Shown piece by piece: positions 11,663 through 23,389 of a stretch of DNA of 64,000 nucleotides. Numbering within the stretch: the first letter of the stretch is position 1; every line of letters begins with the position of its first letter. The stretch spans positions 33,553,813 through 33,617,812 of the forward strand of contig NW_026622952.1 in the NCBI RefSeq assembly GCF_023065955.2, given 5' to 3'. The notes below the pieces were generated by a model. It had not been told where the DNA came from. It saw nothing but the letters and a program-made list of their open reading frames with translations, and made no database searches. The translations under genes were made by a program, and so were the position numbers. This DNA comes from Ursus arctos. Lineage: Eukaryota > Chordata > Mammalia > Carnivora > Ursidae.

Positions 11663-11873
11663 TGGGCACCTGGGTGGCTCAGTCGGTTAAGCATCTGTCT
11701 TCAACTCAGGTCGTGATCCCAGGGTCCTGGGATCGAGTCCCGCATCGCGCTCCTTGCTCAGTCAGCTTCTCCCTCTTACCCCTCCCCCTGCTCGTGTTTT
11801 CTCTCTCTCTCTCACACGTGCTTTCTCTCTTTCAAATAAATATATAAAATCTTTAAAAAAATTTAAAAAATAT
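11663..11873 (+). mobile_element. Can-SINE, full length
   Basis: The head 'gggcacctgggtggctcag' with A-box-like and B-box-like segments ('gggatcgagtcc') is followed by a CT-rich body and the AAATAAATATATAAAATC tail. It is flanked by an 11-bp target-site duplication with one mismatch: 'aacgtcaacat' (11652-11662) and 'aacctcaacat' (11874-11884). A plus-strand frame at 11608-11847 is the SINE read through. Confidence 0.97.
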
Positions 11874-11884
11874 AACCTCAACAT

Positions 11885-13335
11885 AAAATGGGACTTGATT
11901 TAAGGAATGAAAATCATGCATAATCGTAAGTCATGATGAAAATACTATTGAATAGTAACAAATTTAAATGGAATAGAATTTTTATTAAAACTAAGCAACC
12001 TACATGGATATAAAAAAAGGTGAAAAAAATTAACTAATTAGAACAGATGCTTTTCTCTTTTATAGCTATATTTGGTGTCATACTAACAGAAAAAAAAAAG
12101 CACTGAAACTCTGTGTTAATTAGTACTTTATTTAGTTTCTCATATTTACTTTTACCTACTTTATCAGTATTTGCATTCTTCCTCAGGCAAGAGATCGCCA
12201 AAAAATTGTGACTTACCTATCCGGGGATTTATTTTTGCACTTAAAGTTCCATGGTGTCATTTGGGTTTCTTATAACCCTTCACCCTTCTGCCCCTGGGGT
12301 ATTGGATCAGGTCCAAAACAGCAAGTGCAGGGGAAAAAGAAGGATGTCAGGCCTTCCTTTAAGAAGGCTCCAAGGAAGTAAAACACTTTACTTACGTGAT
12401 GTATCAGTGGCCCAACACTAGTCACATCAGCACACCTACTGCAAATGCATCTTTTAGGTGGGTGTGGGACTGCCTGGGCTGAAGTTAGTGCTTGGTTTTT
12501 TGTTATGGAGAGGAACGAGGTCACTGAAGCCTAGGGTAAGCATATCACAGGTTTTGTCATTCCTGCTAAACATTTTTAATGTCCATGGTGCAAACTGTGG
12601 CACTTGTCAGTCGAAATGAGCCTGCCTGACTTTGCGTCCTGAAGTGAGGGGTCTCCCTCGTGGGGTTGATCTATTCCAGGCTCCGGAATTGTTACTCAGT
12701 GCCTAGGTTGGTACCACCCATGTTAGTTACTCAGTTTTACGCAGATCACAAAAAATGTCCTTGAAAATGACTAAGGGAAAGGATAGATGTCCAGAATGCA
12801 TAGATAACCTGTGCAAAGGAGCATGGGTGTATTTGAGTGGATGGATAGACAGGTAGGTATGTAAGTAACAGATTGTGCAGTTAGGTTAATAGAAAGAAAG
12901 AGGAAAGGAGATGAGGGGGCGAAGAGGGGAAGAGGAAGAAAACTTAGGAATTGGAGGGAAAGCTTAGCAGTCTATTAAGGATAGTCTAGTCTAATCAAAA
13001 GGTCCATCTCTATATTGACCTACTCGACTGATCATTTATTTTCTCAGCGCGACACGTCGTTCTGCTCTGCTGCGCTTCTTTGTTTGTGTTCCTTATTATT
13101 ATTTGTAGATGATTCTGTATTTCCACTTTTGTAAATGCCGAGCGTGTACCTCAAACATAGCCCCGGGGAAGCTTTTTTTTCTCCTAGTATTTTATCCTAT
13201 GTTAAGTTCCTTATTTACTTCTTGACAAGGGGATGCCTCTCTCTTCTGAGTGCTTTTCTGTGGATTTGCTTCTGTGTCGCCCTCCGTGCTGCCTCTGTCA
13301 CCCTGGTGGAGGGGTGGTACTGGAGTCTTCTCCTT
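11885..13335. other. Single-copy sequence with GA-rich patch and CpG cluster
   Basis: No gene and no repeat family recognised. 12890-12955 is a GA-rich low-complexity patch. 13020-13165 has an unusual local density of CpGs (see findings). A minus-strand frame of 84 codons at 12270-12524 has no recognisable domain. Confidence 0.4.
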
Positions 13336-13549
13336 TTTTCTTTTTTAAGATTTATTTATTCTATATAGAGAGAGAGAAAGAGAGAGGGAGAGAACATGAG
13401 TGGGGGAGGGGCCGAGGGGGAGAGAGAGAGAATCTCCAGCAGATTCCCCACTGAGCCCAATGTGGGGCTTGATCTCATGACCCTGAGATCATGACCTGGG
13501 CTGAAATCAAGAGTCAGTCCCTTACCCCATGGAGCCACCCAGGTGCTCC
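13336..13549 (-). mobile_element. Can-SINE, reverse
   Basis: The reversed tail 'ttttttaagatttatttatt' is followed by a GA-rich body and the reversed head ending 'gccacccaggtgctcc'. Pyrimidine-rich flanks ('tcttctcctttttt' and 'cctctcctcccttttc') look like a mutated target-site duplication. Open frames at 13233-13565 on both strands are this element. Confidence 0.93.
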
Positions 13550-15849
13550 TCTCCTCCCTTTTCACAAGAAGAATCAGCTCTCCTCACTTAGTCTTGGATG
13601 GAAATAGGTCACCTGTGTTGGGCAGCTCCATGACACTCTGTGGGTTCGCCCGTGAAACATCTCTCCGCCATGGGAAAGCAGAACTGTTCCCGTTTAACTA
13701 TTACATATACAGAAATACGTGGGCCAGGCTACAGAAATCAACGCTGTCTGGTGACCTACATTCAAAAGAATACTATTCTGTGCAATTTGCACAATGAACT
13801 ACTGTCTTTGTACGGCGGAGGGAAAAAAGAGAAAAAAAGTTCTCTGCAGAATTTTCGGAGAAAAAGATTACCTCCAACCACATTAAAATGTTTTCAGTGA
13901 CCCTCCTAGCTGGTTTTAAGGGATGTAAATTCCCCATTTCTCTCAGCAATATGCACAGTCTAGTAGAAATTAGGGGAAATTGAGAGAATGTCAAATAGCC
14001 GTGAAGGGCAACGGCTGCTAACTTAGAAAACAAAGTGCCAAGTGAAGACGCTGCTTGTAATCTATTCTCATGGGAATGCATTTAATATCTGCAGTGCCGT
14101 TTAAATTTGTGAAGACATTATTTGTAAGTTTTCGTGTATAGCAGTAATAACAGGTAATGAGATAAGTTTTGCTCTTTCTTTAAAATAGCCTATACTCACC
14201 TAATTCATTTTGCATTAGAGATCACTATGTAGAAACCCCAGATGTGATTCTTGTGATGCGTAGCAGACGCCCCTTAGTCTTATTCCCTCTTATAAAATTA
14301 GTAGACACTCTTGCTGCGCATAGTTGATTGCACGTTCCAAAGTGATCTGTCAAATATCGGCTCCTGTGAGCATGCCTTCGTGCACAGGCTGAAGACAAAA
14401 ATAGGTGTTTCTTTCTTTCTTTTTTTTTTTTTTTTACATGTTCGGCTTGGATTTTAAAAATAAAATAAGCGAACTTTTTTAGTGTGTCTAAGTTAATTTT
14501 TCAAAATTCAACTCTTGCATAGTCAATGGGGATGGGATAAATATTATGGGATTTTCATTTGCATTGCCCTTCCTGTTCTCTGAAATAATTTATTATAATT
14601 TTCATGAGACTTCATAATATTATTCATTCACTTCATAATTGAAACGTTGTTAAACGCTGCCTCATGTTGATTCCTGACCTATACCAGCCAAAGGCACCTT
14701 CCTCCACTCCTTCTCTCCTTTCCAGCTAAAGAAGTTAGGAAGTTTGATAGTCTATGATCAACTACATAGATGATTCTGGTCTTTATAAAATGGACTTGAA
14801 ATTCCAGGCTTCTTAGAAAGATATGGGAGGTTAACTGATTGAAAATGATTTCAAATGTTGTACAAATATTAATAATCATTACTGAAAAAAATGTCTAAGG
14901 ACAGCAAAAGATATTGGGGAATTAAAATGTGATGATAATTTCATCAATAACAATTAGTTTATCATTCTGACTGGCATAAAAGATGATTTAGAAATGAACA
15001 GTGGCAATTTATTGTATTCATGTTTACTACCCAACTTTTAGCAAGATAACAGAAGGAAAAGTAATTTTTTTTTTTTTAACATCACAGAATGTCAGGAAAA
15101 TTGTCAACAGCTAGAAGAGTGCGTGGTACTGAGTAGGTCCGGGGGGAAAAAAATTACTTAGATCTATCTCCTACACTTTGAAAGCAGATGAGGAAAAAAA
15201 TATGTACCCTTGCTTCAGTAAAATGTTTATAAAAACTCACAAAGGAGTTTCAGTTAGCCTTACGAATTACTGACGAAGTTAGTAAAATCTGCAAAGCATT
15301 GAGCACGGCTCTTCTCTGGCCATCTCCCAGCACCAGCCCAAATGGGTCTAATAAAGGCTAGAGTCAGATAAAGTCTTCTGTCTCTGAAACATAAGTCATG
15401 TTTTGTTTATTTAATTTTGTCATTCTGTTATTTTACCCAAGCTAATTTGGGTATATGATGAGATTAACTCGGTGAACTAGTTAGTATAGGATACAACAGC
15501 CTTGAACTAGAAGCTCCAATTCTAGGGGAAATCCCAGATGTGAACATCTCCTCCCTACTCTCCCCATGTAAGGATAATTGGCTCTCCTTCTGCTCCACAT
15601 TCCCAGGAGGATTTATTCCTTGACCACGTGTTTAGAAAAGTAGAACAGTGTAGGATACTGTTTGGGGATATGGAGTTTTTAAAAAATATTCATAGAGGCA
15701 GATGCCATGAATCGATTGGTGATGTTATTTCTTACTAGTTTTCTGAACCTGACACCAATAAGGGAAGGAAAACTCAGAAGAAGTAATTAACAGAGAGAAG
15801 TTAAAGAAAGCGGGAATTTAAAGAGAATACGTTTAGATATATCAGTCCA
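13550..15849. other. Single-copy sequence
   Basis: No gene and no repeat recognised apart from poly-T at 14420-14438 and 15066-15078. Three overlapping frames of 84-102 codons at 13543-14081 show no domain, no splice context and no agreement between strands. 13640-14500 is free of repeat signatures and could hold conserved non-coding sequence, but nothing here proves it. Confidence 0.35.
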
Positions 15850-15850
15850 G

Positions 15851-15993
15851 GGGTGCCTGGGTGGCTCAGTCAGTGGAGGGTCCCACTCTTGATTTCAGCT
15901 CAGGTCTTGAACTCAGGGTCATGAGTTCAAGCCCCATGGCATGTAGCCTGCTTAAAATAAATAAATAAATTAATAATAATAATAAATAAATAA
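15851..15993 (+). mobile_element. Short Can-SINE lacking the CT-rich body
   Basis: The head 'gggtgcctgggtggctcagt' and the B-box region are present, but after 'catgtagcctgcttaaaata' it goes straight into an (AATA)n tail. The CT-rich body is thus missing, giving a length of about 143 bp against the usual 200. Target-site duplication 'atatatcagtccag' (15837-15850) and 'atatattagtccag' (15994-16007), one mismatch. This is a known short form in carnivores. Confidence 0.93.
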
Positions 15994-16077
15994 ATATATT
16001 AGTCCAGAAGACAGACAAGAGGGTCATGAATAAATATATTATGCTAGGGAAAAGTGATATTTGAAGCCATAAAGAGA

Positions 16078-16170
16078 GGAGTAATATTTATTGACCATAT
16101 ATTATTTACGAAGCATTATCCTAGGTTCTGACGTGTATTCACTTGGTCTTAATTTCTGACCCTCTTAGCT
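16078..16170 (-). mobile_element. MIR fragment
   Basis: 'agtaatatttattgaccata' through 'attcacttggtcttaatttc' follows the reversed 3' half of MIR (a block like 'catttattgagcgcttac...cactgttctaagcgc'). Strongly diverged and short. Confidence 0.45.
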
Positions 16171-18499
16171 TATTTTGCTTTACTTTTATTAGCATTTGTA
16201 ACACATATTAAAAGTGGTACAAGTCAATGAAGTATAACTGGGTCTAGGTGTGTTTCCTGTGCCTTGTAGAACTGTGACCCGGACAATGCAGAAAACCTCA
16301 CTATCAGGTATTAACCCTTCAGCAACCTGTGTTTTCTGACGTTAGCAGACAAATGAAGTGTCTGCGGGAATTCTAACATATAACCTAAATGATTCATATC
16401 TTCATCTCCTTGCCAGGCCTCTAGACCATAAAATTCACCTCATTTTTAGTTTCAGGCTTTGATGACATTCTTCCCAATTAGAATTATCTTTTAAATTATT
16501 CCGCGTTCGTGTAACTTCTATGGTTTTGTACACTTTTGATGGAGGGGAAAATATGCATACAGTTCAGAAAGTCAAAAATTGCAGGGTGAAAATACTCTAG
16601 TGTACTGTTGAGTTAATTCTGGAAGTTCAAGGTTTTACTTGAAAGAACATATGTTTTCAAGGACTTCCGCAGTCCCCCTGTCTGCCTGCAGAGTCAGGCG
16701 GCAGTACCCTGCCTCTCCAGGCTCTGACTTCATTATGAGGAAAACCCTTTGTAGAGGGCATCTGCTCAATTCTAATAATAAATTTTAAGGGAGGTACAGA
16801 ATCAAAATGAGAAGCAAATGGATTAATTACTCCTCTACATGGGGCCTGGGATTCATTCATTATCTTTGTTCCTCAGCACTTTGTGTACTCCTGGGTTTCC
16901 GCAGAAAAGAAATGAGAAATGAAAGGGGTGAGCCTTTATTTCTCAGTGTTGGAATTTCAATTTAAGTATTCCAGAATAGAGAAATATCCCTAACACCGGG
17001 ACCTGTGTACGGGCTCGCACTTGGGCCCCCTGCTTAGGATCGGAGTTTGAAGATGCGTGAAAGATGGTGCCCATTCTCAAGGACACTGTAGCCCAGCTGG
17101 GATGACAAAGGTGAGGGGCACAAGACCTGGACTGCAATCCTGACCTTGCCCTTAGTGACAATGATAGCTGGCACCCTGGACACTTAGTGTCAAAGAGCTC
17201 ACTTGAAAGATGAGAGGATTAGAACCAATTATTTCTGTTCTCCTCTAATTCGAAAGTTGTGTATTCCCCTATCATTATAGACTTCTGTTTTAGAACGGAC
17301 TTCAGTCAGATTTAACAGTTTGGTCACCTAGTCCAATGCTTTCTTCCAAATCGGTCCAATAAGTTAGTAAAAATTGAAAATAGGACTTGTAGCTTGAAGT
17401 CATGAGCGTTAAGGTAATTACTTAAAATATCAGATTGACTCAATCCTCAAAATGTATGATTAAGAGAAGCAGGGTACAGAATGATTTCAAAACGACCACC
17501 AAAGTGAAAAGTAACAGTGCTCTACCTGGCACATTGTTAATCAACAATTTTAAAACTATGATATGAAGTCTTTAAAAAGAAAATATGCACATCCCTGGAG
17601 ATTTTGTCCCTGTTCAAATCATGGCTTGTTTTTTTGTTTCATTTGCATGCATAAGCACTTGTGCTTATCAGTTATTTTTGTTTAATAATGGCTCTAGTTC
17701 ATCTAACATTTCAAATAATGGGTAAAAAGGGTGTTTTTCTAACCGGATCATGAGCTCTCTGAGGGTAGGGCTGAGGAAACGGACACAGAAGGTTGGACTA
17801 AGTACCCGTGTTTGTGCGTGCACGTATGCACGTGTGTGTGTTCCCTTGAGTTGAGTGGAAGGGGGGTTCACCAGCTCATCCAAGTCATCCATGGAGGCAC
17901 GCTCTGCAAATTTCATGAGCATACTCATAATATTAGCTTCTATGCCACTGATCAAACTGCATTGTTATTTTTTACAACCCACCTCATTTCACAAAGAATT
18001 TGAGACAATACCCAATTTTTTTAAAAAGCTACAGTGAAATAAACTATACACAGGGAGAGAAGATGAGTACCAGGGACAAGGAGAATATAAATACGCCAAC
18101 CACAAGATGCGTGTAGTTGCGGGGCATCATATTTCGTTTGAGCTTTCTGGTAGCCAGAGGAAATAAATGGGAACACGTTCCATTGTAAGTCCTCATTAAT
18201 GGAGAGGAGGAAGCATACTGGCCCCTCAGGGGAAATAACACATTTTGATAAACACAGTAAATAGTTGTGTTCTGCAGACAGAATCCTGTGGAACTATCTC
18301 ATTATTTACACTTAATTTTAGATGAATTGATTATTTCTTTATGGCACACTGATCATTTTATTTACCAATTGGGCATCATACAGAACCTTGCTTTCCCAGG
18401 TAACCAAGTAGTTATTTGGCTAACCCAATTAGTTCAAGGCTGCTTGTCTTAAAAATAGGAATAACAAGATTAACTGTAATTTATAAGAATTCCTCTTTC
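16171..18499. other. Single-copy sequence, possible L2 scrap
   Basis: No gene recognised. At 17735-17775, 'ctaaccggatcatgagctctc' then 'tgagggtaggg' resembles the L2 3'-end phrase for '...ctgtaagctccctgagggcaggg', on the plus strand. A minus-strand frame of 95 codons at 17668-17955 crosses this L2-like scrap and a (TG)n-like patch at 17810-17845. It has no recognised domain and is taken as chance. The rest is featureless. Confidence 0.35.
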
Positions 18500-18902
18500 T
18501 TTTAAAAAAATTAATTTTTATTGTGGTAAAATATATACAATATAGAACTTACCATTTTAAACATTTTAAGTGTACAATACACTGACATCAAGAACATTCA
18601 CAATGTTGTATAACCATGACCACTATTTCCAGAACTTTTTTTTACCATCGTGAACAGAAACTCCATACCCATTAAATAATAACTTCCCAATTCCCCTCTC
18701 TCCAGCCAGTAGTAAACTATATTTAACTTCCTGTCTTGATAAATTTCCCTCTTCCATATACCTTATATAAGTGGAATCATGCAATATTTTGTTTTTGTGT
18801 TTTGGCTTATTACACTTAGCATAATTTTTTCAAGGTTCATTCATGTTGTAGTCCATATCAGAGTTTGGTTTCTTTTTATGGCTGAGTAATATTCCATTGT
18901 AT
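18500..18902 (-). mobile_element. LINE-1 3' end, 5'-truncated
   Basis: Reversed L1 3' UTR: 'ttattgtggtaaaatatata', 'aagtgtacaatacactgac', 'aagtggaatcatgcaatat' and 'gagtaatattccattgtat' in the expected order. Similar pyrimidine/A blocks at 18488-18508 ('tcctctttcttttaaaaaaa') and 18902-18918 ('tcctttcttcttaaaaata') look like a decayed target-site duplication, so this is a separate short insertion. Confidence 0.9.
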
Positions 18903-18918
18903 CCTTTCTTCTTAAAAA

Positions 18919-19129
18919 TATAGGTTTACCTTTTCAGTCCTAAAGTTTTTCCGTTGTTTTTTTTTTTTTTGAGTTGTCACAATACTAGCAAAAGATTCTA
19001 AAATGGCATTGCCAATCTCTTAAGTACCCCCACATTATAAATCATTGTTTCAATTATTTGTGTTTACCCCAAGATTTTACTTTGTTATTATATCCTTATC
19101 TATTATAATTTGGCTTTAAAAGAAAACAC
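18919..19129. other. AT-rich sequence between L1 and LTR
   Basis: No gene. Contains poly-T at 18958-18971. The edge between this stretch and the LTR that follows is not resolved. Confidence 0.3.
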
Positions 19130-19240
19130 TGTTTCTCTACTCACAATACTTCTAACACTAAATGTGTGGGTTTTCCACACCAAACAATTCTCCAATTCTC
19201 TGTGAACACCAACTGGGTATCTTACAATTTAATTCATTTC

Positions 19241-19441
19241 TTTTTTTTTTTTTAAGATTTTATTTATTTATTTGACAGAGAGAGAGACAGCCAGTGAGAG
19301 AGGGAACACCAGCAGGGGGAGTGGGAGAGGAAGAAGCAGGCTCCCAGCGGAAGAGCCTGATGTGGGGCTCGATCCCAGAACGCTGGGATCACGCCCTGAG
19401 CTGAAGGCAGACGCTTAAGGACTGCACCACCCAGGCACCCC
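19241..19441 (-). mobile_element. Can-SINE (bear/seal-like subtype), reverse
   Basis: The reversed tail 'ttaagattttatttatttat' and the reversed body with 'agcgagagagggaacac'-like wording ('agtgagagagggaacaccag') are followed by a reversed head ending 'ccacccaggcacccc'. Target-site duplication 'ttaattcattt' (19229-19239) and 'ataattcattt' (19443-19453), one mismatch. It splits the ERVL-type LTR. Confidence 0.95.
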
Positions 19442-19987
19442 AATAATTCATTTTTGACACTACCTACCTAGAGTAGGTGCAGACCCCACTGGTTAAGGGT
19501 TCAGTCCCATAAGACTCTTCCCCAGCTTGACATGGCAATCCCAATTAGTGGGTCCCCAGGTTACCCATACTCTTTTCAACTTGCTACAAATCAAGGTTTC
19601 CCATGACCCTTTCCTCAGATTTGACAGTTTGCTATAACAACTCACAGAACTCAGGAAAACACTTTATTTACTCTATTGTTTTATTATAAAGCATATTATA
19701 AAGGATACATGCACAGCCAGTGGAAGAGGTATATGGGGTGAGACCCAGAAGTGTCTCTAGTGCAGGAAATTCTGCCCTTGTGGGGTGTGGAGTGCAGCAC
19801 CCTCCCAATACATAAATGCATTCACCAACCCTGGAAGCTCTCTGAACCCCACTGTTTAGGGTTTTTATGGAGGTTTCATTATGCAGGCATGATTGATTAC
19901 ATCATTGGCAGTTGGGATTAATTCAATCCCCAGTCCCTCCCCTCTCCCCAGAGGTCAGGGGTTGGGGCTAAAAATGCCAATCCCTGG

Positions 19988-20209
19988 GGGGCGCCTGGGT
20001 AGCGCAGTCGTTAAAGCGTCTGCCTTCAGCTCAGGGCGTGATCCTGGCGGTCCGGGATCGAGTCCCACATCAGGCTCTTCCGCTATGAGCCTGCTTCTTC
20101 CTCTCCCACTCCCCCTGCTGTGTTCCCTCTCTCGCTGGCTGTCTCTCTGTCACATAAATAAATAAAATCTTTAAAAAAAAAAAAAAAGAGTCTGTTTAAA
20201 AAAAAAAAA
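19988..20209 (+). mobile_element. Young Can-SINE (bear/seal-like subtype)
   Basis: The head 'gggcgcctgggtagcgcag', 'ccgctatgagcctgcttctt' and 'ccctctctcgctggctgtct' mark the subtype I associate with bears and seals. A perfect 15-bp target-site duplication 'aaaatgccaatccct' lies at 19971-19985 and 20210-20224. The poly-A tail is interrupted by 'gagtctgttt' at about 20188-20197. The intact duplication points to a recent insertion into the LTR. Confidence 0.97.
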
Positions 20210-20442
20210 AAAATGCCAATCCCTTAATCATATGGTCTGTTCCAAACAGCCTCCATCCTGAAGCTACGTAGAGGCTTTCAGCAACCAGTCATCTCATCAA
20301 CATCAACCGAGATATGGTTGAAATGGGCTTATTATAAATCACAAAAGATGCTCCTCGCACCCCTATTACAATTGTTTGAGAAGCTCTGTGCCAGAAACCA
20401 GGGACAAAAATCAAATACGTATTTCTTATATCACAGTATCAC

Positions 20443-22200
20443 AGACTTAGAACTTGCACTGTAAGCAAGTCTTCCTCTGGCTTCTGTGGACAGAATTTAA
20501 AATCCTATTTTTGTTTGTTTGTTTATTTTTAAAAATTCCAAACTTTCTAGATCTTGGTTTCTAAAGTGTTTCAGGTGACATCTTCCTGAGAACTCCTAAT
20601 TGATCATACGGTTATCAGATATTTTCATGTTGCCCTTCGTGTAATTCGAAAGCATTGCAAGTTTCTGTTTCGTTTCCCCTTGATCTGAACGGCTACTTCT
20701 TTCCTGAGAAATGTCCATGAGCTCTGGATATTGAAATCTTCTATTAATTCCTACAGTCTCAGAAGAAACTCTACAAAGTATAGAGTATGGAGGTTCAAGA
20801 TTTTTTTAAACCATGATTAGAATTTAGGCAACATGACAATTTCCTGGACGTGAAAAAAAATCGGTCCTGTACAACTTCATTTTACTTGGTTCAAGTAAAA
20901 ACAATTCATAGAGACCAAGGCTCACATCGAATAGCAATGTCATAAATCAAGTTGAAACTATGAAATGCACCTTGAATGCTAATTCAAAAATTCAATATTT
21001 CAAAAATTGCTTTTTATAAAAAATTTTTATTAGGTATACTCATTTTATAATATGCTAATAATAGCATATGTATTTTCACTAAGCCCTTCTTAGAGATAAA
21101 ATATTTGAAGAACTTCATGAAATTAAGCTAGTTATTTTTCTAAATATGGATTTGAACTATAGTCATTTGTATGTATTTTTGAGTCACATCTTCTTTCCTA
21201 TTAATACTTCAATAGCTAGAACAGCCTGCTAGAGAAATTTCTCGCAACATTTTCTCATACAACTTTTGCTTCATTTTGTTTTGCTAATAATTTTGGAAGT
21301 AGCTAGATATTAAATTAAATAAAAATATATCCTAATTTTGAAGCAAACGTTTCAAAGCATTAGTCCAGTACATGTAAATGCATTAATTAAATGCACTTCA
21401 GTTATTTAAATTCTTGGAGATTTTTTTTTCCTGAATTCCTAGATTTTTGGATTTTTGGGAGGATTCTTTAATTTATGGTGTTAGTAACATATATGTAATC
21501 TGTATATCTAATATATATAATAGAAATCAAGTACATCATGAATATATACTTAATATGAATATTCAGCTGTCCATTACCATTGTTAAGGAAAATATTTTGA
21601 TAATTTTTCCTAATTTTTTCTAATTTTCTAATTTTTTTTCTAATTTCACATGCCTTCATTTCATATTCAAATTAAAACTTCAAAGTAATAAAAAAAATGG
21701 TTTAAAAATCTTACATTGTTACCAGTCTAAGTTTGCTATTACACCTTACTAATAAACTTTTGGTTAATGATCAGTTTTAATTCAGTTTAATTCCATTTTA
21801 ATTCAGCGATATTTCTAAGTTGGGTAATTAATATCTGACATTATTCTTAGTGCCTGACACCTGCTTGAATGTCCTTTACTATGAGGAAAGTTTTCCACTG
21901 AGCCAATGTAAATAAAATCTGGAAGGTAGAGAAAATAGCTACCTTGAAGAAATTTGGTACTTAAGAACCCAGCAAATACTTTAAATACTTTCCTGTTTTA
22001 TTTCATGAGTTCTTACACACTACACTGGGGAAGTTTTTCCTCCCGCTCGCCTTATTTACCCTAAGTGCCAGTCTGATAGACTCAATTATAGTGGACACTA
22101 TGAAAATAGACTGTCTATTCTGGAAAAGCCAGACTTAAAGCTTCAGTTCTGGTTGGACCTACCCAATTTAAATAGCTACTGTTACATGTATTTAAATGGC
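20443..22200. other. AT-rich single-copy sequence
   Basis: No gene and no repeat family recognised. 21600-21650 is low-complexity 'ctaatttt' repetition. Very few CpGs. A minus-strand frame of 63 codons at 21468-21659 is Lys/Ile/Tyr-rich, as AT-rich noise is. Confidence 0.4.
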
Positions 22201-22221
22201 TTTAAAAAAAAAAAAAAAAAA
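22201..22221. repeat. Poly-A run
   Basis: About 18 adenines preceded by 'ggctttaaa'. No retroposon body was recognised upstream, so I do not assign it to an element. Confidence 0.7.
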
Positions 22222-23389
22222 GGACATTTTTCAGCTAGAAAAAGAACTTAAAATATATTGGATGTATTAATAGCTAATTGTGGTTTCCTGGGTTGCTAAC
22301 ATAAGCATAGTGATATACTCAACAAAATACATTGTTTCTAATGGATATTTCTCATTTCTCTTCATTAGGAAATTTGTGATACCCTTTAATCTAGATGGCT
22401 ACAAGTCTATCCTCGTTCTATACAGGTTCTCATTTTTCATTTTACTTGTCCTCAATGTCCTTCTTATTCAATGCCTTTCTATCCAGTCTGTACTAGAATG
22501 GACGCTTCCTTGAGTCATGTCTTAAATCATGCCCACAACTGCTTCGAGTATTTCTAAGGACATTTGCTTTCTTTCAATATAATTCACTAAAAAATTGCAA
22601 GTCTGCTGTGCACACTCTCTGATCAGCTTCTCAGACTCCACAATGCACTTGATGAGTTTATACTCCTTGGCTTTTTGAAGATAAGATGCAGCTTCAAAAT
22701 TGGGAACAACCTAGGATAGGCTACTATATGGTATAAAAATTTTAAATTCCAATCACTCTTTCCCTTTTAAACTAGCAAGCAGCCTCCATTGATGGGAGGA
22801 CCTCAGGACTTTTGGCTATCTCATGCCTATGACATACACACTGTATAGGTACATGTGAGAAAAAAGCAAGCTATCAAAGTCACACAATAATCCTAAACAG
22901 TTTCCCAGATCAGGCTCAACTGTGCTTTGTTGTTTCCCAACCTTGCTGTCTGAGAGAGCCCAGTTTAAAAGGACAAATTCAAATCAAATCAAATTCACAA
23001 TCTTTACATGATGTACATTTGGGGCATTTGTTGGCACACAATCAATGCTATTTAATCATGGTGGGAGTGATGGTAGAGAATAGATGTGCACAATTAAGTG
23101 AATAGGTAATAGAAATTTATCCTGAAATTAATGATGTTCTTCTTGACTGTGTTTTAAACAACAAAGATATGTAAGGCTATAATCTTTGGAACTTCGCTTC
23201 CCATTGCAGTATTTTCTGGTTGCATTTTGGAAGAGGACTGAAATCCTTAACTTCCTTTACTGCTAATGGAATCTATGTATATAAATGTTAAAGTTACACT
23301 CCAATATAAAAGTAATTTGCTTTTATTTTTCTTCTTCATTATTTTAATTAATTGGGATTTTCCATATAAACCAAGAATCTGAACTCCCC
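22222..23389. other. Single-copy sequence, possible L2 scrap
   Basis: No gene. 22440-22530 ('tgcctttctatccagtctgt...gacgcttccttgagtcatgt') weakly resembles the plus-strand L2 3' region. 22975-23000 has a few CAAAT units. Otherwise featureless. Confidence 0.3.

Larger units (their letters stand above)
19130..20442. mobile_element. ERVL-type solo LTR with two SINEs inside
   Basis: Segments outside the SINEs carry LTR wording common to old ERVL elements: 'gaacaccaactgggtatctt', 'ctcacagaactcaggaaaac', 'ttattataaaggatac', 'ggaagctctctgaacccc', 'tggaggtttcattatgcagg' and a closing '...tatcacagtatcaca'. I believe it belongs to the MLT2-like group, but the exact family and the left edge are uncertain. 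No gag, pol or env sequence is present, so it is a solo LTR. SINEs at 19241 and 19988 split it into three blocks. Confidence 0.65.

Noticed and set aside
11663..11750. tRNA-like A and B boxes, as in all the SINE heads
   Set aside because: These belong to the tRNA-derived SINE promoter. There is no cloverleaf-complete tRNA gene.
17668..17955. 95-codon minus-strand frame with an acidic, Leu-rich end
   Set aside because: It spans an L2-like scrap and a TG-rich patch, and no family was recognised.
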